Assembly: GCF_900060185.1 (NCBI RefSeq)
Contig: NZ_FIZY01000005.1
Coordinates: 89,363-153,362, forward strand
Source: Grimontia marina
GTDB lineage: Bacteria > Pseudomonadota > Gammaproteobacteria > Enterobacterales > Vibrionaceae
Reading direction: 5' to 3'
DNA length: 64,000 bases
Shown here piece after piece: positions 19,730-28,940 of the stretch. Both the position numbers and the translations under genes were made by a program. The notes under the pieces are model-generated. The model had not been told where the DNA came from. It ran no database searches and was given only the letters and a program-made list of their open reading frames with translations. Within the stretch, counting starts at the first letter, position 1, and each line of letters opens with the position of its first letter.

Positions 19730-19961
19730 GGCTTTTTAACCTTCCGTGCTGCGTTTTTATAACCTTTACCGAACAAGGGTATCAAGGTCAACAAAAATTT
19801 AAGTTATCTCTCAAAAAAACGCTTCATTTCGCAAGTATTTCTAACGAATTTAAAAGATGAGAAACCGCACCATTTACCAGCATCTTCCTTGCTAAGAATG
19901 ATTAAGGCAGACATAGTTAATTGAATTGGACAGAAAATCAGCAACCGCGAAGGAGGGAACC

Positions 19962-21677
19962 ATGGCAGTTGCGATGGAGGAATTGGTCGCCCAGACCATA
20001 TTGCAAGGCTCTGATGCTATGTATGGCCGATTTTTAGATGTCACGGCCGGGGCACAGGAAAGGTTTGAGGCGCGCGACTGGAAAAGCGTGCAAAAAGCCC
20101 TGAAAACCCGCATTAACTTTTATGACCACCACGTGGGTCTTGTCAGCCAGCAACTCAAGACAATGCTAGGGCGCCAGCACGCCACCCGCTCCTTCCTGAT
20201 GGCGGTAAAAGCGGAGTACAGTCGCCTATTGGACGATTACCCGCGTTATGACATCGCAGAAAGCTTCTTTAACTCTGTCTATTGTCGGATGTTCGATCAC
20301 CGCAACATCCGCCGTGAGAAGTTGTTTGTAAACAGCTCTCAAGGTGGCCGCATTCCAAAGTACCCAACGCCACTACTCAAGCGTTACTCTTCCGACAGAA
20401 AGCTGATCCAAACCATAGAGCGTATTCTGGATGACACCCCTTTCACTATGCCGTGGGTCAACAAGGCAAGGGACATTCACCGTATTGTCGAAGCCATGCA
20501 ACACAGGCTCGGGCCGCAATTAACTGAAGAAGTCACCATCGATATGGTGCGTGAGCCTTTTTACCGGAATAAAGCTGCCTACCTGATTGGACGTATTGAT
20601 ATGGCGAATCAGGTTCGTCCCTTGGTGCTGCCCATTCTGGTGAACTCCAAAGGCGAGTTGTATGTGGATGCCTGTATCACTGACTCTGACGAGCTCAGTG
20701 TGATCTTTGGCTTCGCCCGCTCTTATTTTATGGTGTTCGCCCCAGCTCCCGCAGCATTGGTCGATTTTCTTAACCTTCTGATGCCCCATAAAACGCCGGC
20801 ACAGCTTTACACCGCTATAGGGTGTCAGAAACACGGTAAGACAGAGCTCTACAGGGAGTTCCTACATCATATCGAATCTTCAGACGATCAGTTCGTGATT
20901 GCACCGGGCATCAAAGGGATGGTCATGTCAGTGTTCACTCTGCCTTCTTATGGCTTTGTCTTTAAGATCATCAAAGACAGGTTCGCGCCGCAAAAAGACA
21001 TTACCCACGCTGTCGTCAAAGAAAAGTATCGCTTGGTTAAAGAACACGACCGTGTTGGCCGCATGGCTGACACCTTGGACTACCGGAACTTCATTTTCCC
21101 CCGCGAACGCTTCAGCGAAGCGTTGATTGAAGAGTTACTTGAGGTTGCACCATCACTGATCAAACTGACCAAAAATGAAGTCCATATTCGTCACCTCTAT
21201 ATGGAACGTCGGATGATCCCGCTTAATATCTACCTTGAGCAGGCAGATGACGATGAGTTGAGAAATGCTGTTCAGGAATATGGCGACGCAATCAAACAGC
21301 TGGCTGCGGCCAATATTTTTGCCGGTGACATGCTGTTCAAGAACTTTGGTGTGTCGCGTCACAGCCGGGTGATCTTCTACGATTACGATGAGATTTCTTA
21401 TCTGACCGAAGTGAATTTCCGCAAAATTCCGCCACCTCGCTTCCCTGAAGACGAAATGGCTGCCGAGCCTTGGTATAGCGTGGGAGAGTTTGATGTATTT
21501 CCGGAAGAATTCCGCACTTTCCTGCTCATTAATCCAAAGATCCGTGCTCTGTTCGACGAGCTTCATTCCGATCTCTTTGAAGCGGACTACTGGAAAGGGC
21601 TACAGGAGAACATTCAACAGGGACAATTTAACGACGTTTTCCCTTACAGCGACGATTGTCGCTTCACCAATCAGTAA
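19962..21677 (+). CDS. aceK: Isocitrate dehydrogenase kinase/phosphatase AceK
   Basis: AceK phosphorylates and dephosphorylates isocitrate dehydrogenase and so diverts isocitrate to the glyoxylate shunt. The 571-residue protein starts at the ATG at 19962 behind a near-perfect AGGAGGG site; an in-frame TTG at 19926 is less likely. The ATP-loop region [28 protein letters not shown] (about residues 319-346, read in parts) and the catalytic stretch with [14 protein letters not shown] are typical. In E. coli aceK is the last gene of aceBAK; here it stands alone between thrL and a small membrane-protein gene, so it has its own promoter. Confidence 0.93.
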   Translation: MAVAMEELVAQTILQGSDAMYGRFLDVTAGAQERFEARDWKSVQKALKTRINFYDHHVGLVSQQLKTMLGRQHATRSFLMAVKAEYSRLLDDYPRYDIAESFFNSVYCRMFDHRNIRREKLFVNSSQGGRIPKYPTPLLKRYSSDRKLIQTIERILDDTPFTMPWVNKARDIHRIVEAMQHRLGPQLTEEVTIDMVREPFYRNKAAYLIGRIDMANQVRPLVLPILVNSKGELYVDACITDSDELSVIFGFARSYFMVFAPAPAALVDFLNLLMPHKTPAQLYTAIGCQKHGKTELYREFLHHIESSDDQFVIAPGIKGMVMSVFTLPSYGFVFKIIKDRFAPQKDITHAVVKEKYRLVKEHDRVGRMADTLDYRNFIFPRERFSEALIEELLEVAPSLIKLTKNEVHIRHLYMERRMIPLNIYLEQADDDELRNAVQEYGDAIKQLAAANIFAGDMLFKNFGVSRHSRVIFYDYDEISYLTEVNFRKIPPPRFPEDEMAAEPWYSVGEFDVFPEEFRTFLLINPKIRALFDELHSDLFEADYWKGLQENIQQGQFNDVFPYSDDCRFTNQ

Positions 21678-21683
21678 AAATGA

Positions 21684-21703
21684 GACGCCGAGCAATCGGC
21701 GTC
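21684..21703 (+). terminator. Terminator after aceK
   Basis: GACGCCGA (21684-21691) and TCGGCGTC (21696-21703) form a stem with loop GCAA, followed by AATTTT. It lies 6 bases after the stop codon. Confidence 0.8.
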
Positions 21704-21877
21704 AATTTTCTACCGCCATTCAGGCACGCTACTTGCTTAAACATTAAACGCTTCATGTAAGCGACGGTATTTTGCCGAATTCAACAAATTACACCATAAC
21801 CGTTTGAATATATTCGTCAGGTGAGAGAGAAGATGGAAAATCTTAAACTCTCTTTATCAAAAACAAAACAAGTGAAC

Positions 21878-21897
21878 TAGACTAAAAACTTAGTCTA
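21878..21897. promoter_or_regulatory. Perfect inverted repeat upstream of the 21926 gene
   Basis: TAGACTAA (21878-21885) and TTAGTCTA (21890-21897) are exact inverted repeats around AAAC. The dyad ends 28 bases before the start codon of the outer-membrane-like gene, in a position suitable for an operator over a promoter. I do not know the regulator. Confidence 0.45.
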
Positions 21898-21925
21898 ATA
21901 AGAACGAATCAGGGAAGGTGGCTTA

Positions 21926-22399
21926 ATGAAAAAAAACCTACTCGCCGTCACCCTGCAATCAGTGGCTTTTTTTGCATTCGCGCAGGGTTCGTTACCGCTG
22001 TATGAATACTTCGATGAAAACCAGAAACCTTGGTTTTCGAGCTCCATTACATCTGGCAACCAAAGCTTTGATAGCTGGACTATTTCTTCGGGTTATCACT
22101 ATCCCGTTCTGAAAAATGTGAACGTGTATCTGGGTACAGAAATGACGACAGAAACAGACCATACCGCCAGCAGCAAAGGTTTGCTCAGTGGGATTCAATA
22201 TAACTTTAATGAGAAGTTAAGCATTGGTAGTACCGTTCAAGCAGAACGCGTGAACGAAGAAACCATCGGCGTGGTGGGAATGAATAGCCAACTCCGATTG
22301 ACCGACAAGCTAAATTTGGAAGCGAAGTTCGATTACAACCTCAACCAAACACCCGCAGCCTCCGCTAATTACCAACTCGGCGTGGGTTATCGCTTCTAA
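21926..22399 (+). CDS. Small outer-membrane beta-barrel-like protein
   Basis: I do not recognise this 157-residue protein by name. It starts with a signal peptide (MKKNLLAVTLQ..., cleavage near FAFA-QG). The rest alternates polar and hydrophobic residues in short segments with turns, like beta strands of a barrel, and it ends in YQLGVGYRF, a C-terminal aromatic residue typical of outer-membrane barrels. Length would allow 6 to 8 strands. GGGAAGGTGG upstream is the ribosome binding site. It stands alone with a dyad upstream and a weak terminator downstream. Confidence 0.7.
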   Translation: MKKNLLAVTLQSVAFFAFAQGSLPLYEYFDENQKPWFSSSITSGNQSFDSWTISSGYHYPVLKNVNVYLGTEMTTETDHTASSKGLLSGIQYNFNEKLSIGSTVQAERVNEETIGVVGMNSQLRLTDKLNLEAKFDYNLNQTPAASANYQLGVGYRF

Positions 22400-22420
22400 A
22401 ATCTGAAGTTCTGTCTAGAA

Positions 22421-22439
22421 AAATCGCCAATCGCGATTT
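22421..22439. terminator. Weak bidirectional terminator
   Basis: AAATCGC (22421-22427) pairs with GCGATTT (22433-22439), loop CAATC. It lies between the convergent barrel-like gene and the RraA-like gene. Confidence 0.6.
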
Positions 22440-22464
22440 CTTCATTTCATGCTTCACTCTTTGT

Positions 22465-22959
22465 TTATGATGGTTCCCCAAACTCAATCGGGTGTTGGCT
22501 AATCATTACGCCATTAAGATCCGCAAACAGGTAATTTCCTGGCGATACCGGAATTCCCTCTATGCGCAGTTGAACATTTTCATCACCCAGTCCACGCTTT
22601 TCCGTTTTGATGGGGCACACGCCCAAGGCTTTTACACCCAAGGCCATTTCACTTAATGCTCCCGCATCTCGCACCGCGCCACAGATAACAATACCTTCCC
22701 AACCATTTTCCACTGCGCGTTCGGCGAGCAAGTCGCCCAACAAGGCTTTGTTCAAATTACCATGTCCATCCACCACCAGCACGCGACCAGCGCCGGGTTT
22801 CCCCAGAATATCACGCACCTTGGAGTTATCTTCGTAGCAACGCAAGGTTTCCACCCGTCCGGAGAAGACCTTTTTCCCGCCAAAATCGCGCCACTGAACA
22901 GGTATCCACATCACCTCATCGCCATGTGCATCACTGATATCAGGCAGTAAATCTTCCAT
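22465..22959 (-). CDS. RraA-like protein / putative 4-hydroxy-4-methyl-2-oxoglutarate aldolase
   Basis: A 164-residue member of the RraA family, started at the ATG at 22959 because AGGAGGAAAG lies just upstream. The family core is visible as GRVLVVDGHGNLNKALLGDLLAERAVENGWEG (in parts) and CGAVRD. E. coli RraA has R-Q at that last position and only inhibits RNase E; the R-D pair here matches the metal-binding aspartate needed by the aldolase members. It therefore could be an active HMG/oxaloacetate lyase, an RNase E regulator, or both. It is monocistronic. Confidence 0.8.
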   Translation of the reverse strand: MEDLLPDISDAHGDEVMWIPVQWRDFGGKKVFSGRVETLRCYEDNSKVRDILGKPGAGRVLVVDGHGNLNKALLGDLLAERAVENGWEGIVICGAVRDAGALSEMALGVKALGVCPIKTEKRGLGDENVQLRIEGIPVSPGNYLFADLNGVMISQHPIEFGEPS

Positions 22960-23363
22960 CTTTCCTCCTATCAAGTCTTGGTATCAAGCTAGCAAGATAC
23001 TCCTGCTTCGCCTCATCCGGTTTCCATAAAGCTGGCATAGCTCACTCAAACTTTGGTGTTAGTGACAAAGCAAGAACAAGGAACGGTCAAATTCAGCAAG
23101 AGCCTCTACAGTGGTATAACTGTCAGATATGGAAGGAAAAAGTATGTGTGCAACCTTACTCATTTTTCTCTTTTACTGCCGTGACCTGCCAAGAGCTCTC
23201 AACAGGAGATAGTTGACCAGTATGCGACAAAATGGTCTGATAAAATCGTTTTTACACAATATTCACACCTGTGGTAATAGTACAAAAAAGTTGAATCGAG
23301 TTTGTAAAATTCAGCTGGTTTATTAGGCAGCAATTCCACTATTTGTGACCACACAAAGCGAGA

Positions 23364-23377
23364 TTGACGTATATCAA
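23364..23377 (+). promoter_or_regulatory. FNR-type binding site upstream of arcA
   Basis: TTGAC-GTAT-ATCAA differs from the FNR consensus at one base. FNR activation of arcA is established in E. coli. The -10 box is not clear here, so the distance to the start cannot be given, but the TATTAC at 23405-23410 is a candidate. Confidence 0.6.
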
Positions 23378-23466
23378 TAAAGATTGAAAAAAGTTGCGTT
23401 GATTTATTACAAAATATTGTTAGCACGCTGTTAAATGAATACAATCAGCGCTATCCAAAGGATTAG

Positions 23467-23488
23467 CTGGTCAAAATGAGTTGACCAG
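23467..23488. promoter_or_regulatory. Perfect dyad CTGGTCAA/TTGACCAG upstream of arcA
   Basis: CTGGTCAA (23467-23474) and TTGACCAG (23481-23488) are exact inverted repeats with a 6-base spacer, 217 bases before arcA. The right arm plus following bases recurs near 23213. It could be an operator; no regulator is assigned. Confidence 0.4.
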
Positions 23489-23705
23489 TAGTATGCAGTG
23501 CAGAAAATCGCACCTGCAACCAGCTTCTCTAGGGATGGCGTTTGTATCAGGAAGGTATGCTCAAAAAGCATTCAAATCAATTTGATATACTTTTCCTGTT
23601 TGTTAGTTTTCTTCGCAGGGTCATTAGACACTGTGGTTGATTGGGGATACGCCTTTTTAACGTCGTCCCCGGTACCAGATTCCTTAAAGAAATTAGGTAA
23701 CGCCA

Positions 23706-24425
23706 ATGCAAACCCCTCACATTCTGATTGTTGAAGACGAGCACGTAACTCGTAATACGCTGAAAAGCATCTTCGAAGCAGAAGGTTATACCGTTCTAGA
23801 AGCCAACGATGGCGAAGAAATGCATCAAGTGCTTTCTCACAATCAGGTTCACCTGGTTATTATGGACATCAACCTACCCGGTAAAAACGGTCTTCTGCTC
23901 GCTCGTGAACTGCGTGAGCAAGGTGACATGGCGCTGATGTTCCTGACCGGTCGTGACAACGAAGTTGACAAGATTCTGGGCTTGGAAATCGGTGCGGATG
24001 ACTACATCACCAAACCATTTAACCCACGCGAACTGACTATCCGTGCACGTAACCTGCTGACCCGTGCGATGAGCCAAGGCGCCCTGCCAGAAGACAAGCG
24101 TTCTGTTGACCGTTATGTGTTCAATGGCTGGACGCTGGACATCAACAGCCGTTCACTGATCAGCCCAGACAGCGAGCAGTTCAAACTGCCACGCTCTGAG
24201 TTCCGTGCACTGCTGCACTTCTGTGAAAACCCGGGCAAAATCCAAACCCGTGCAGATCTTCTGAAGAAGATGACAGGCCGTGAGCTGAAGCCACACGACC
24301 GTACTGTTGACGTGACTATCCGTCGTATTCGTAAGCACTTCGAGTCTTTCGGTGATACGCCAGAAATCATCGCGACCATCCACGGTGAAGGCTACCGCTT
24401 TTGTGGTGAGCTGGAAGATATCTAA
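23706..24425 (+). CDS. arcA: Aerobic respiration control response regulator ArcA
   Basis: ArcA is the DNA-binding partner of ArcB and mainly represses aerobic metabolism when oxygen is low. The 239-residue OmpR/PhoB-type regulator has a receiver domain with the acidic pair E-D-E at residues 10-12, phosphoacceptor D54 in [12 protein letters not shown], and the conserved K in TKPFNPREL, then a winged-helix domain (about 135-236) ending [14 protein letters not shown]. It is a single gene followed by a terminator and convergent with arcB, unlike E. coli where arcA and arcB are far apart. Confidence 0.97.
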   Translation: MQTPHILIVEDEHVTRNTLKSIFEAEGYTVLEANDGEEMHQVLSHNQVHLVIMDINLPGKNGLLLARELREQGDMALMFLTGRDNEVDKILGLEIGADDYITKPFNPRELTIRARNLLTRAMSQGALPEDKRSVDRYVFNGWTLDINSRSLISPDSEQFKLPRSEFRALLHFCENPGKIQTRADLLKKMTGRELKPHDRTVDVTIRRIRKHFESFGDTPEIIATIHGEGYRFCGELEDI

Positions 24426-24449
24426 TTTCTCCCCCAAAAGCACATAAGA

Positions 24450-24470
24450 AAGGCCTGCGATGCAGGCCTT
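24450..24470 (+). terminator. Terminator after arcA
   Basis: AAGGCCTGC (24450-24458) pairs with GCAGGCCTT (24462-24470), loop GAT, followed by TTT. It is a standard intrinsic terminator. Confidence 0.9.
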
Positions 24471-24558
24471 TTTGTTATCTAAAAGTTTAGGGTTTGGTGG
24501 GTTTAGTGATCTCTAGCTAACCCTGGCTCATCAGGCTTTCTACAGTGAATATTTCTGG

Positions 24559-26910
24559 TTAGGCCTCTTTGGAGTATTCCTCAAGCCACTGCTTCAGCAC
24601 TTCCAGATCCTGAACATAACCTTCTTTGATTTCATCAACCCAATCAGCAATGTTCTCCCACCAGGCTGGTAGTTCCGGTGATTGCGCTTTCTGCGCCACT
24701 TTCTGGATGTGTTTCAGGCCAATTGAACCTGCGGCACCTTTAATTTTGTGTGCTTCACTTGCAATACCGTCCTGATCTTTCGCCGTCATATTACTGTCGA
24801 GGATTTGAATGTATTCCGGCATTAGCTCTTCAAACATCTTGATACTCTGGAACACAGGTTCAGGGCCCACAATATCCACATACGAAGTCAGCATTTCCAG
24901 ATCCAGAAGCTTCTCAAGCATCTCATTGCCTGGCTTCTTTCGCTTTTTCACTTCAGCAGCTTCAGCAGCCACTGGGCATTGCAGTGCCAGACGCTCAATG
25001 ACTTCAGCAACTGCAGAAACACTGATCGGTTTGCTGATGGCATCATCCATGCCGTTTTTGATGTACTCTGTTTTGTCCTTAATAACATTCGCCGTCAGCG
25101 CCACCAGCGGTGGCAATTCCTCACCAATCCCTCTGAGTGTCTTAGCGATATCAAAGCCTGTCATGTCTGGTAGTTGAATATCGAGCAGTAAGAGGTCGTA
25201 TTGCGACTGTGGGTACATTGTCAGCGCTTCCTGACCGGTTCGCGCCACGTCAACCGAATGGCCAAGGCTTTCTAACAAGTTAGTAGCCACCGTAATATTC
25301 AGTTCAATGTCTTCGACCAACAGAATATGCAGAGGACTTTGCTCCGCATTCACTTTCTCTTTGTTGGAAACCATTTCACAAACTGGCACTGCCAAGGTCA
25401 CAGTGAAGTTACTGCCTTCGGCCACTTCGCTATCTACCGTAATATCACCGTTCATCAAACGGGCAAGCTTGCGGGAAACGGCCAGACCAATGCCTGTGCC
25501 TACAGCATGGAGGTTATCTTCACCTTGCTTCACCTGATAATACATGGCGAAGATCTTATCTTGCTCCTCCAGTGGAATACCGACACCACTGTCTTCCACA
25601 TCAAACTGAAGGTGAGCCATGTCATCTTCAATGTCGCAACTGACCGTTACATTCACTGCCCCCTGCTTGGTAAATTTCACGGCATTACCGACCAAGTTCC
25701 AGAGGATCTGGCGAAGGCGCGTGGCGTCTACTTTGACCGCTGGCGGCAGATCAGTAAGTCTATCCAGCGAGAAACGCAGGCCGTTTTGCTGAGCCATCAA
25801 GGCACTGATGTTTTCAATTTCGGAAACAAAATCTGGGAAATCCAACGGTTGCGGCATCAACTCCAAACGGCTTCGATCTGACTTATCCATATCGATGATG
25901 TCGTTGAAGATATTACCCAGCGTAATTGCACTGACATGGATAGTACGCAGGTAACCCAACTGCTCTTCTGAGAGGCGGGTTTCAAGCAACATACGACTTA
26001 GGCCTACAATGCCGTTCAGTGGCGTACGCAGCTCATGGCTAATGGTGGAGATAAACGCAGTTTTATCGCGGCTCGCCTTTTCGAGCGCATCCTGATAACG
26101 CTTACGTTCAGTGATCTCACGACCAAAACCTACCAGACCAAGACGTCGTCCATCCCGGGAGTAAAACGGGAGCTTTCGCAGTTCAAAGTATGCTTTGCGC
26201 CCGTCCTTGTATTCCAGCCACTGCTCATAAGTCAGGGAAACATTGCTATCAAAGACCTGCTGGTCAGTTTCTACCACTTTGCTGGCAATATCTTCACGGT
26301 AAACATCCCAAGGTGTCAGACCCACCAGCTCTTTTTCTTTCTTACCGGTCAAATCTTCCATCGCACGGTTACAACCAGAGAATTGGCCTTTTTCATTACG
26401 GTAATAAATCAAGTCGGGTGAAGCATCAATAAACGAACGAAGCAACGCGGTCTGCTCCGCCAGTTCCACCTGCGCTTTTTCACGCTGATAGACTTCATTC
26501 TCCAAGTCCTGCATCGCCTCTTCACGCGCTTCTTCTGCGCGTTTACGCTCTTCAATCTCGAGGTTTAATTGGGTGATGTTCTCGGTCAGTTGGCGGTTGA
26601 GCTCCATATCACGGGCGCGCATTTCTTCAAGTTTCGAAACCAGTTTTGAAAGACGCTGTCGGGACTCTTCCAATTGATCCACCACGACAGAGAGAAAGTA
26701 CACCGCCCAGGGGGTGATCAGTAGGCCGAAGAAAACAGAGCGAACAATATCGACATCGTGGACCGTACCATTCAACACAAGAGTGATGCCTACTTGAACA
26801 ATTACCGCGAGGGCAACGAGAGCCAGCGCCAGTAACATGCTGAATCGAACCAAGCCAAGCTTGACTAAGAGATCCACGTAGTACTGAGCTAAGAGTTTAA
26901 TTTGCTTCAT
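24559..26910 (-). CDS. arcB: Aerobic respiration control sensor kinase ArcB
   Basis: ArcB senses the redox state of membrane quinones and phosphorylates ArcA by a His-Asp-His relay. The 783-residue protein has two N-terminal membrane segments (about 23-46 and 56-77), a leucine-rich coiled linker, a PAS domain (about 155-270), the transmitter with H292 in STISHELRTPLNG and HATPase motifs, a receiver with D577 in LLLLDIQLPDMTG, and an HPt domain with H721 in EAHKIKGAAGS. The redox-active cysteine C180 of E. coli is conserved, but C241 is replaced by Tyr (DGRKAYFEL). It ends convergent with arcA. Confidence 0.96.
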   Translation of the reverse strand: MKQIKLLAQYYVDLLVKLGLVRFSMLLALALVALAVIVQVGITLVLNGTVHDVDIVRSVFFGLLITPWAVYFLSVVVDQLEESRQRLSKLVSKLEEMRARDMELNRQLTENITQLNLEIEERKRAEEAREEAMQDLENEVYQREKAQVELAEQTALLRSFIDASPDLIYYRNEKGQFSGCNRAMEDLTGKKEKELVGLTPWDVYREDIASKVVETDQQVFDSNVSLTYEQWLEYKDGRKAYFELRKLPFYSRDGRRLGLVGFGREITERKRYQDALEKASRDKTAFISTISHELRTPLNGIVGLSRMLLETRLSEEQLGYLRTIHVSAITLGNIFNDIIDMDKSDRSRLELMPQPLDFPDFVSEIENISALMAQQNGLRFSLDRLTDLPPAVKVDATRLRQILWNLVGNAVKFTKQGAVNVTVSCDIEDDMAHLQFDVEDSGVGIPLEEQDKIFAMYYQVKQGEDNLHAVGTGIGLAVSRKLARLMNGDITVDSEVAEGSNFTVTLAVPVCEMVSNKEKVNAEQSPLHILLVEDIELNITVATNLLESLGHSVDVARTGQEALTMYPQSQYDLLLLDIQLPDMTGFDIAKTLRGIGEELPPLVALTANVIKDKTEYIKNGMDDAISKPISVSAVAEVIERLALQCPVAAEAAEVKKRKKPGNEMLEKLLDLEMLTSYVDIVGPEPVFQSIKMFEELMPEYIQILDSNMTAKDQDGIASEAHKIKGAAGSIGLKHIQKVAQKAQSPELPAWWENIADWVDEIKEGYVQDLEVLKQWLEEYSKEA

Positions 26911-27048
26911 TGAACGTCCAGATCAACATAAATAGGAAGTGCTGAGTCAGCATTGAATCAGCATGGGAAAATAATACCCTTGGGGACGGAGAAGCTAAAG
27001 AAAAAGGGAGCATTTTACCTGCACCCACAACCCTTCTAGTAGAAAGGA

Positions 27049-28809
27049 TCAGGCATTAGATGAAAGCCGAACCTGTTTCAGCGATTGGCTTGTGGCCACC
27101 TGGTTTCTGCCAGCATGTTTGGCACTGTATAGCGCACGGTCAGCCAAAGACACCAAATCACCGTAGTCCTGGCCACTGACGGGATGTAATGTCGCAATAC
27201 CCTGACTCAGGGTCAGCCTGTCGGCCACTTTGGAGAATTCATGGGGAAGAGCCGCTACCTTCAATTCTTCCGCTATATTTTGGGCGACAACAACAGCACC
27301 TTCCTCAGTGGTATTAGGCAAAAGAATTGCAAACTCTTCACCACCATAACGGGCCACGGCATCCAGAGGACGTCTGATAACTCGTTGGAACACATCCGCC
27401 ACGCTGCGCAGCGCTTCATCCCCCTGCTGGTGACCATAGTTATCGTTATATGGTTTGAAGTAGTCAATATCACAGAAGATCAGAGAAAGAGGCTCTTGCT
27501 CACGGATGTGTGATTGCCACATTTTTACCAGTTGCTCATCAAAGCTGCGTCGGTTTGCCACCTTGGTGAGACCATCCACAAAGCTCAGTTCCTCAAGCTC
27601 CATGATGGCATCTGCAAGTTGCTGCTGAGTTGCCTTACGTTCGGTCACGTCGCGGGCAATCACCAGCACACCAATGGTGTCATCTGTCGGGTCTCGGAAC
27701 TGGGTCTTGGTAAGCTCATACCAAACCATTGAACCATCACGCTTCATCACCAGATCTTCATATTTCACCGTGTCGCCACTTTCAAGCACAGGCACGTCAA
27801 TCTTGCGGTGCTGTGCCAATACTTCCGGCTCCATCAAATCTTCCGCGTTCTCACCTTCAAGTTCATCATGCTGTGCGCCCATCGCTTCTGCGAAAGCCGC
27901 ATTCCCACCAAGGAACTCGTAATCTTTATTGTAAATACCAATCGGGTCTACACTGGCTTTGAAAATAGAGGTCAGCAAATTACTATGCTTTTTCAATTGT
28001 TGTTCAACTTCCTGACGGGCCTCGATTTCTTGCTCCAGCGACTGTCGCATCATATACCAGTTGGTTACGTCATGGCTGATGCTCAAGGTTCCAAACGCAT
28101 GGTTTTCGTCATCCAGCAATACGGTTTGGTTGGACTCAAGCAAGCAACTATCTCCATTGGGATTTGTCGTCCAGCTTTGCTGAGTTCGTCGACCCCGGGC
28201 ATTTTCGTCAGCTGAGAAAATCAGGCCTTCCTGTTCGCGACCTTTCCAAAACCTGTCATACGCCAGATTAGAGCCAACAATACGGCCATCCTTGTCTTGG
28301 AAACAGATAAGTTCGGCGAGGGAGTTAATAACACTGCGGAAAATCTGACTATCATTATCAGCAAAAGGCTCACTATATACAGCATCAGATTTTGGCTCGA
28401 GAGACACGATCCATATGCGTTGTCCTCCACACCAAACGGGAAGCCCTGAGAAACGGGCATGACGAGGAGTACAGTGATCCGAGAGCGCTCTGAAATCAGA
28501 GGTCATTTCAACAAAAGGGTGCGGCCAACGGCGGGAAGCGAGAAGTGTATCAATGGTTTGTTGTTCCCGTTCACCCCGAATCTTATATTGATGTCTGCCC
28601 ACTTCAACATCAAACAGGCGCACAAAACTGCGGTTCGCATACAAAATGCGCCCGTTTTTATGGTTGATTATCGCTTTGGGGGAGTGAAGATTGGCCAGAT
28701 ATAGCTGCCATGTTTTCATCGACATTACACGTCGATGGGACACCCAAACCATTCCAGTTAAAAAACCTACCAATAGCAACAACACAGCTAATGGTAACCA
28801 ATCAATCAT
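27049..28809 (-). CDS. PAS-domain diguanylate cyclase (GGDEF)
   Basis: A 586-residue membrane-anchored protein predicted to make cyclic di-GMP. One N-terminal membrane segment (about 5-24) is followed by PAS-like regions (about 35-130, 150-265 and 285-395, the last with PAC-type ending VIARDVTERKATQQQ) and a GGDEF domain (about 410-575). The active-site loop is GGEEF, and an RPLD inhibitory site lies 5 residues before it, so product inhibition is expected. CDIDYFKPYNDNYGHQQGDE is the substrate-binding region. No EAL domain follows. It lies upstream of arcB, on the same strand with a 138-base gap; this neighbour is absent in E. coli but, from memory, present in V. cholerae. Confidence 0.93.
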   Translation of the reverse strand: MIDWLPLAVLLLLVGFLTGMVWVSHRRVMSMKTWQLYLANLHSPKAIINHKNGRILYANRSFVRLFDVEVGRHQYKIRGEREQQTIDTLLASRRWPHPFVEMTSDFRALSDHCTPRHARFSGLPVWCGGQRIWIVSLEPKSDAVYSEPFADNDSQIFRSVINSLAELICFQDKDGRIVGSNLAYDRFWKGREQEGLIFSADENARGRRTQQSWTTNPNGDSCLLESNQTVLLDDENHAFGTLSISHDVTNWYMMRQSLEQEIEARQEVEQQLKKHSNLLTSIFKASVDPIGIYNKDYEFLGGNAAFAEAMGAQHDELEGENAEDLMEPEVLAQHRKIDVPVLESGDTVKYEDLVMKRDGSMVWYELTKTQFRDPTDDTIGVLVIARDVTERKATQQQLADAIMELEELSFVDGLTKVANRRSFDEQLVKMWQSHIREQEPLSLIFCDIDYFKPYNDNYGHQQGDEALRSVADVFQRVIRRPLDAVARYGGEEFAILLPNTTEEGAVVVAQNIAEELKVAALPHEFSKVADRLTLSQGIATLHPVSGQDYGDLVSLADRALYSAKHAGRNQVATSQSLKQVRLSSNA

Positions 28810-28940
28810 CCTTCCACCTTTTGCCCGTTATCCTTGAATAAGCATTTTTTGAATAAACATCACACCCAATCTTGCCATATGGCTATGAAATAAAACGAAT
28901 ATCTTCAATTTATTTTGCAAGGTATCTAATGTCGGTCACA

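Larger units (their letters stand above)
22960..23705. other. Long non-coding region upstream of arcA
   Basis: This 746-base AT-rich region contains no gene I would support. It holds the promoter(s) of arcA and of the divergent RraA-like gene. Notable sites are an FNR-type box (23364-23377), a perfect dyad CTGGTCAA/TTGACCAG (23467-23488), and a related TTGACCAGTATGC copy near 23213 that recurs as TTGACCAGTAGTATGC at 23481. A long arcA leader with several promoters is known in E. coli. Confidence 0.55.

Noticed and set aside
23498..23734. 78-codon frame overlapping the arcA start
   Set aside because: It runs into arcA in another frame, has no ribosome binding site and resembles translated promoter DNA.
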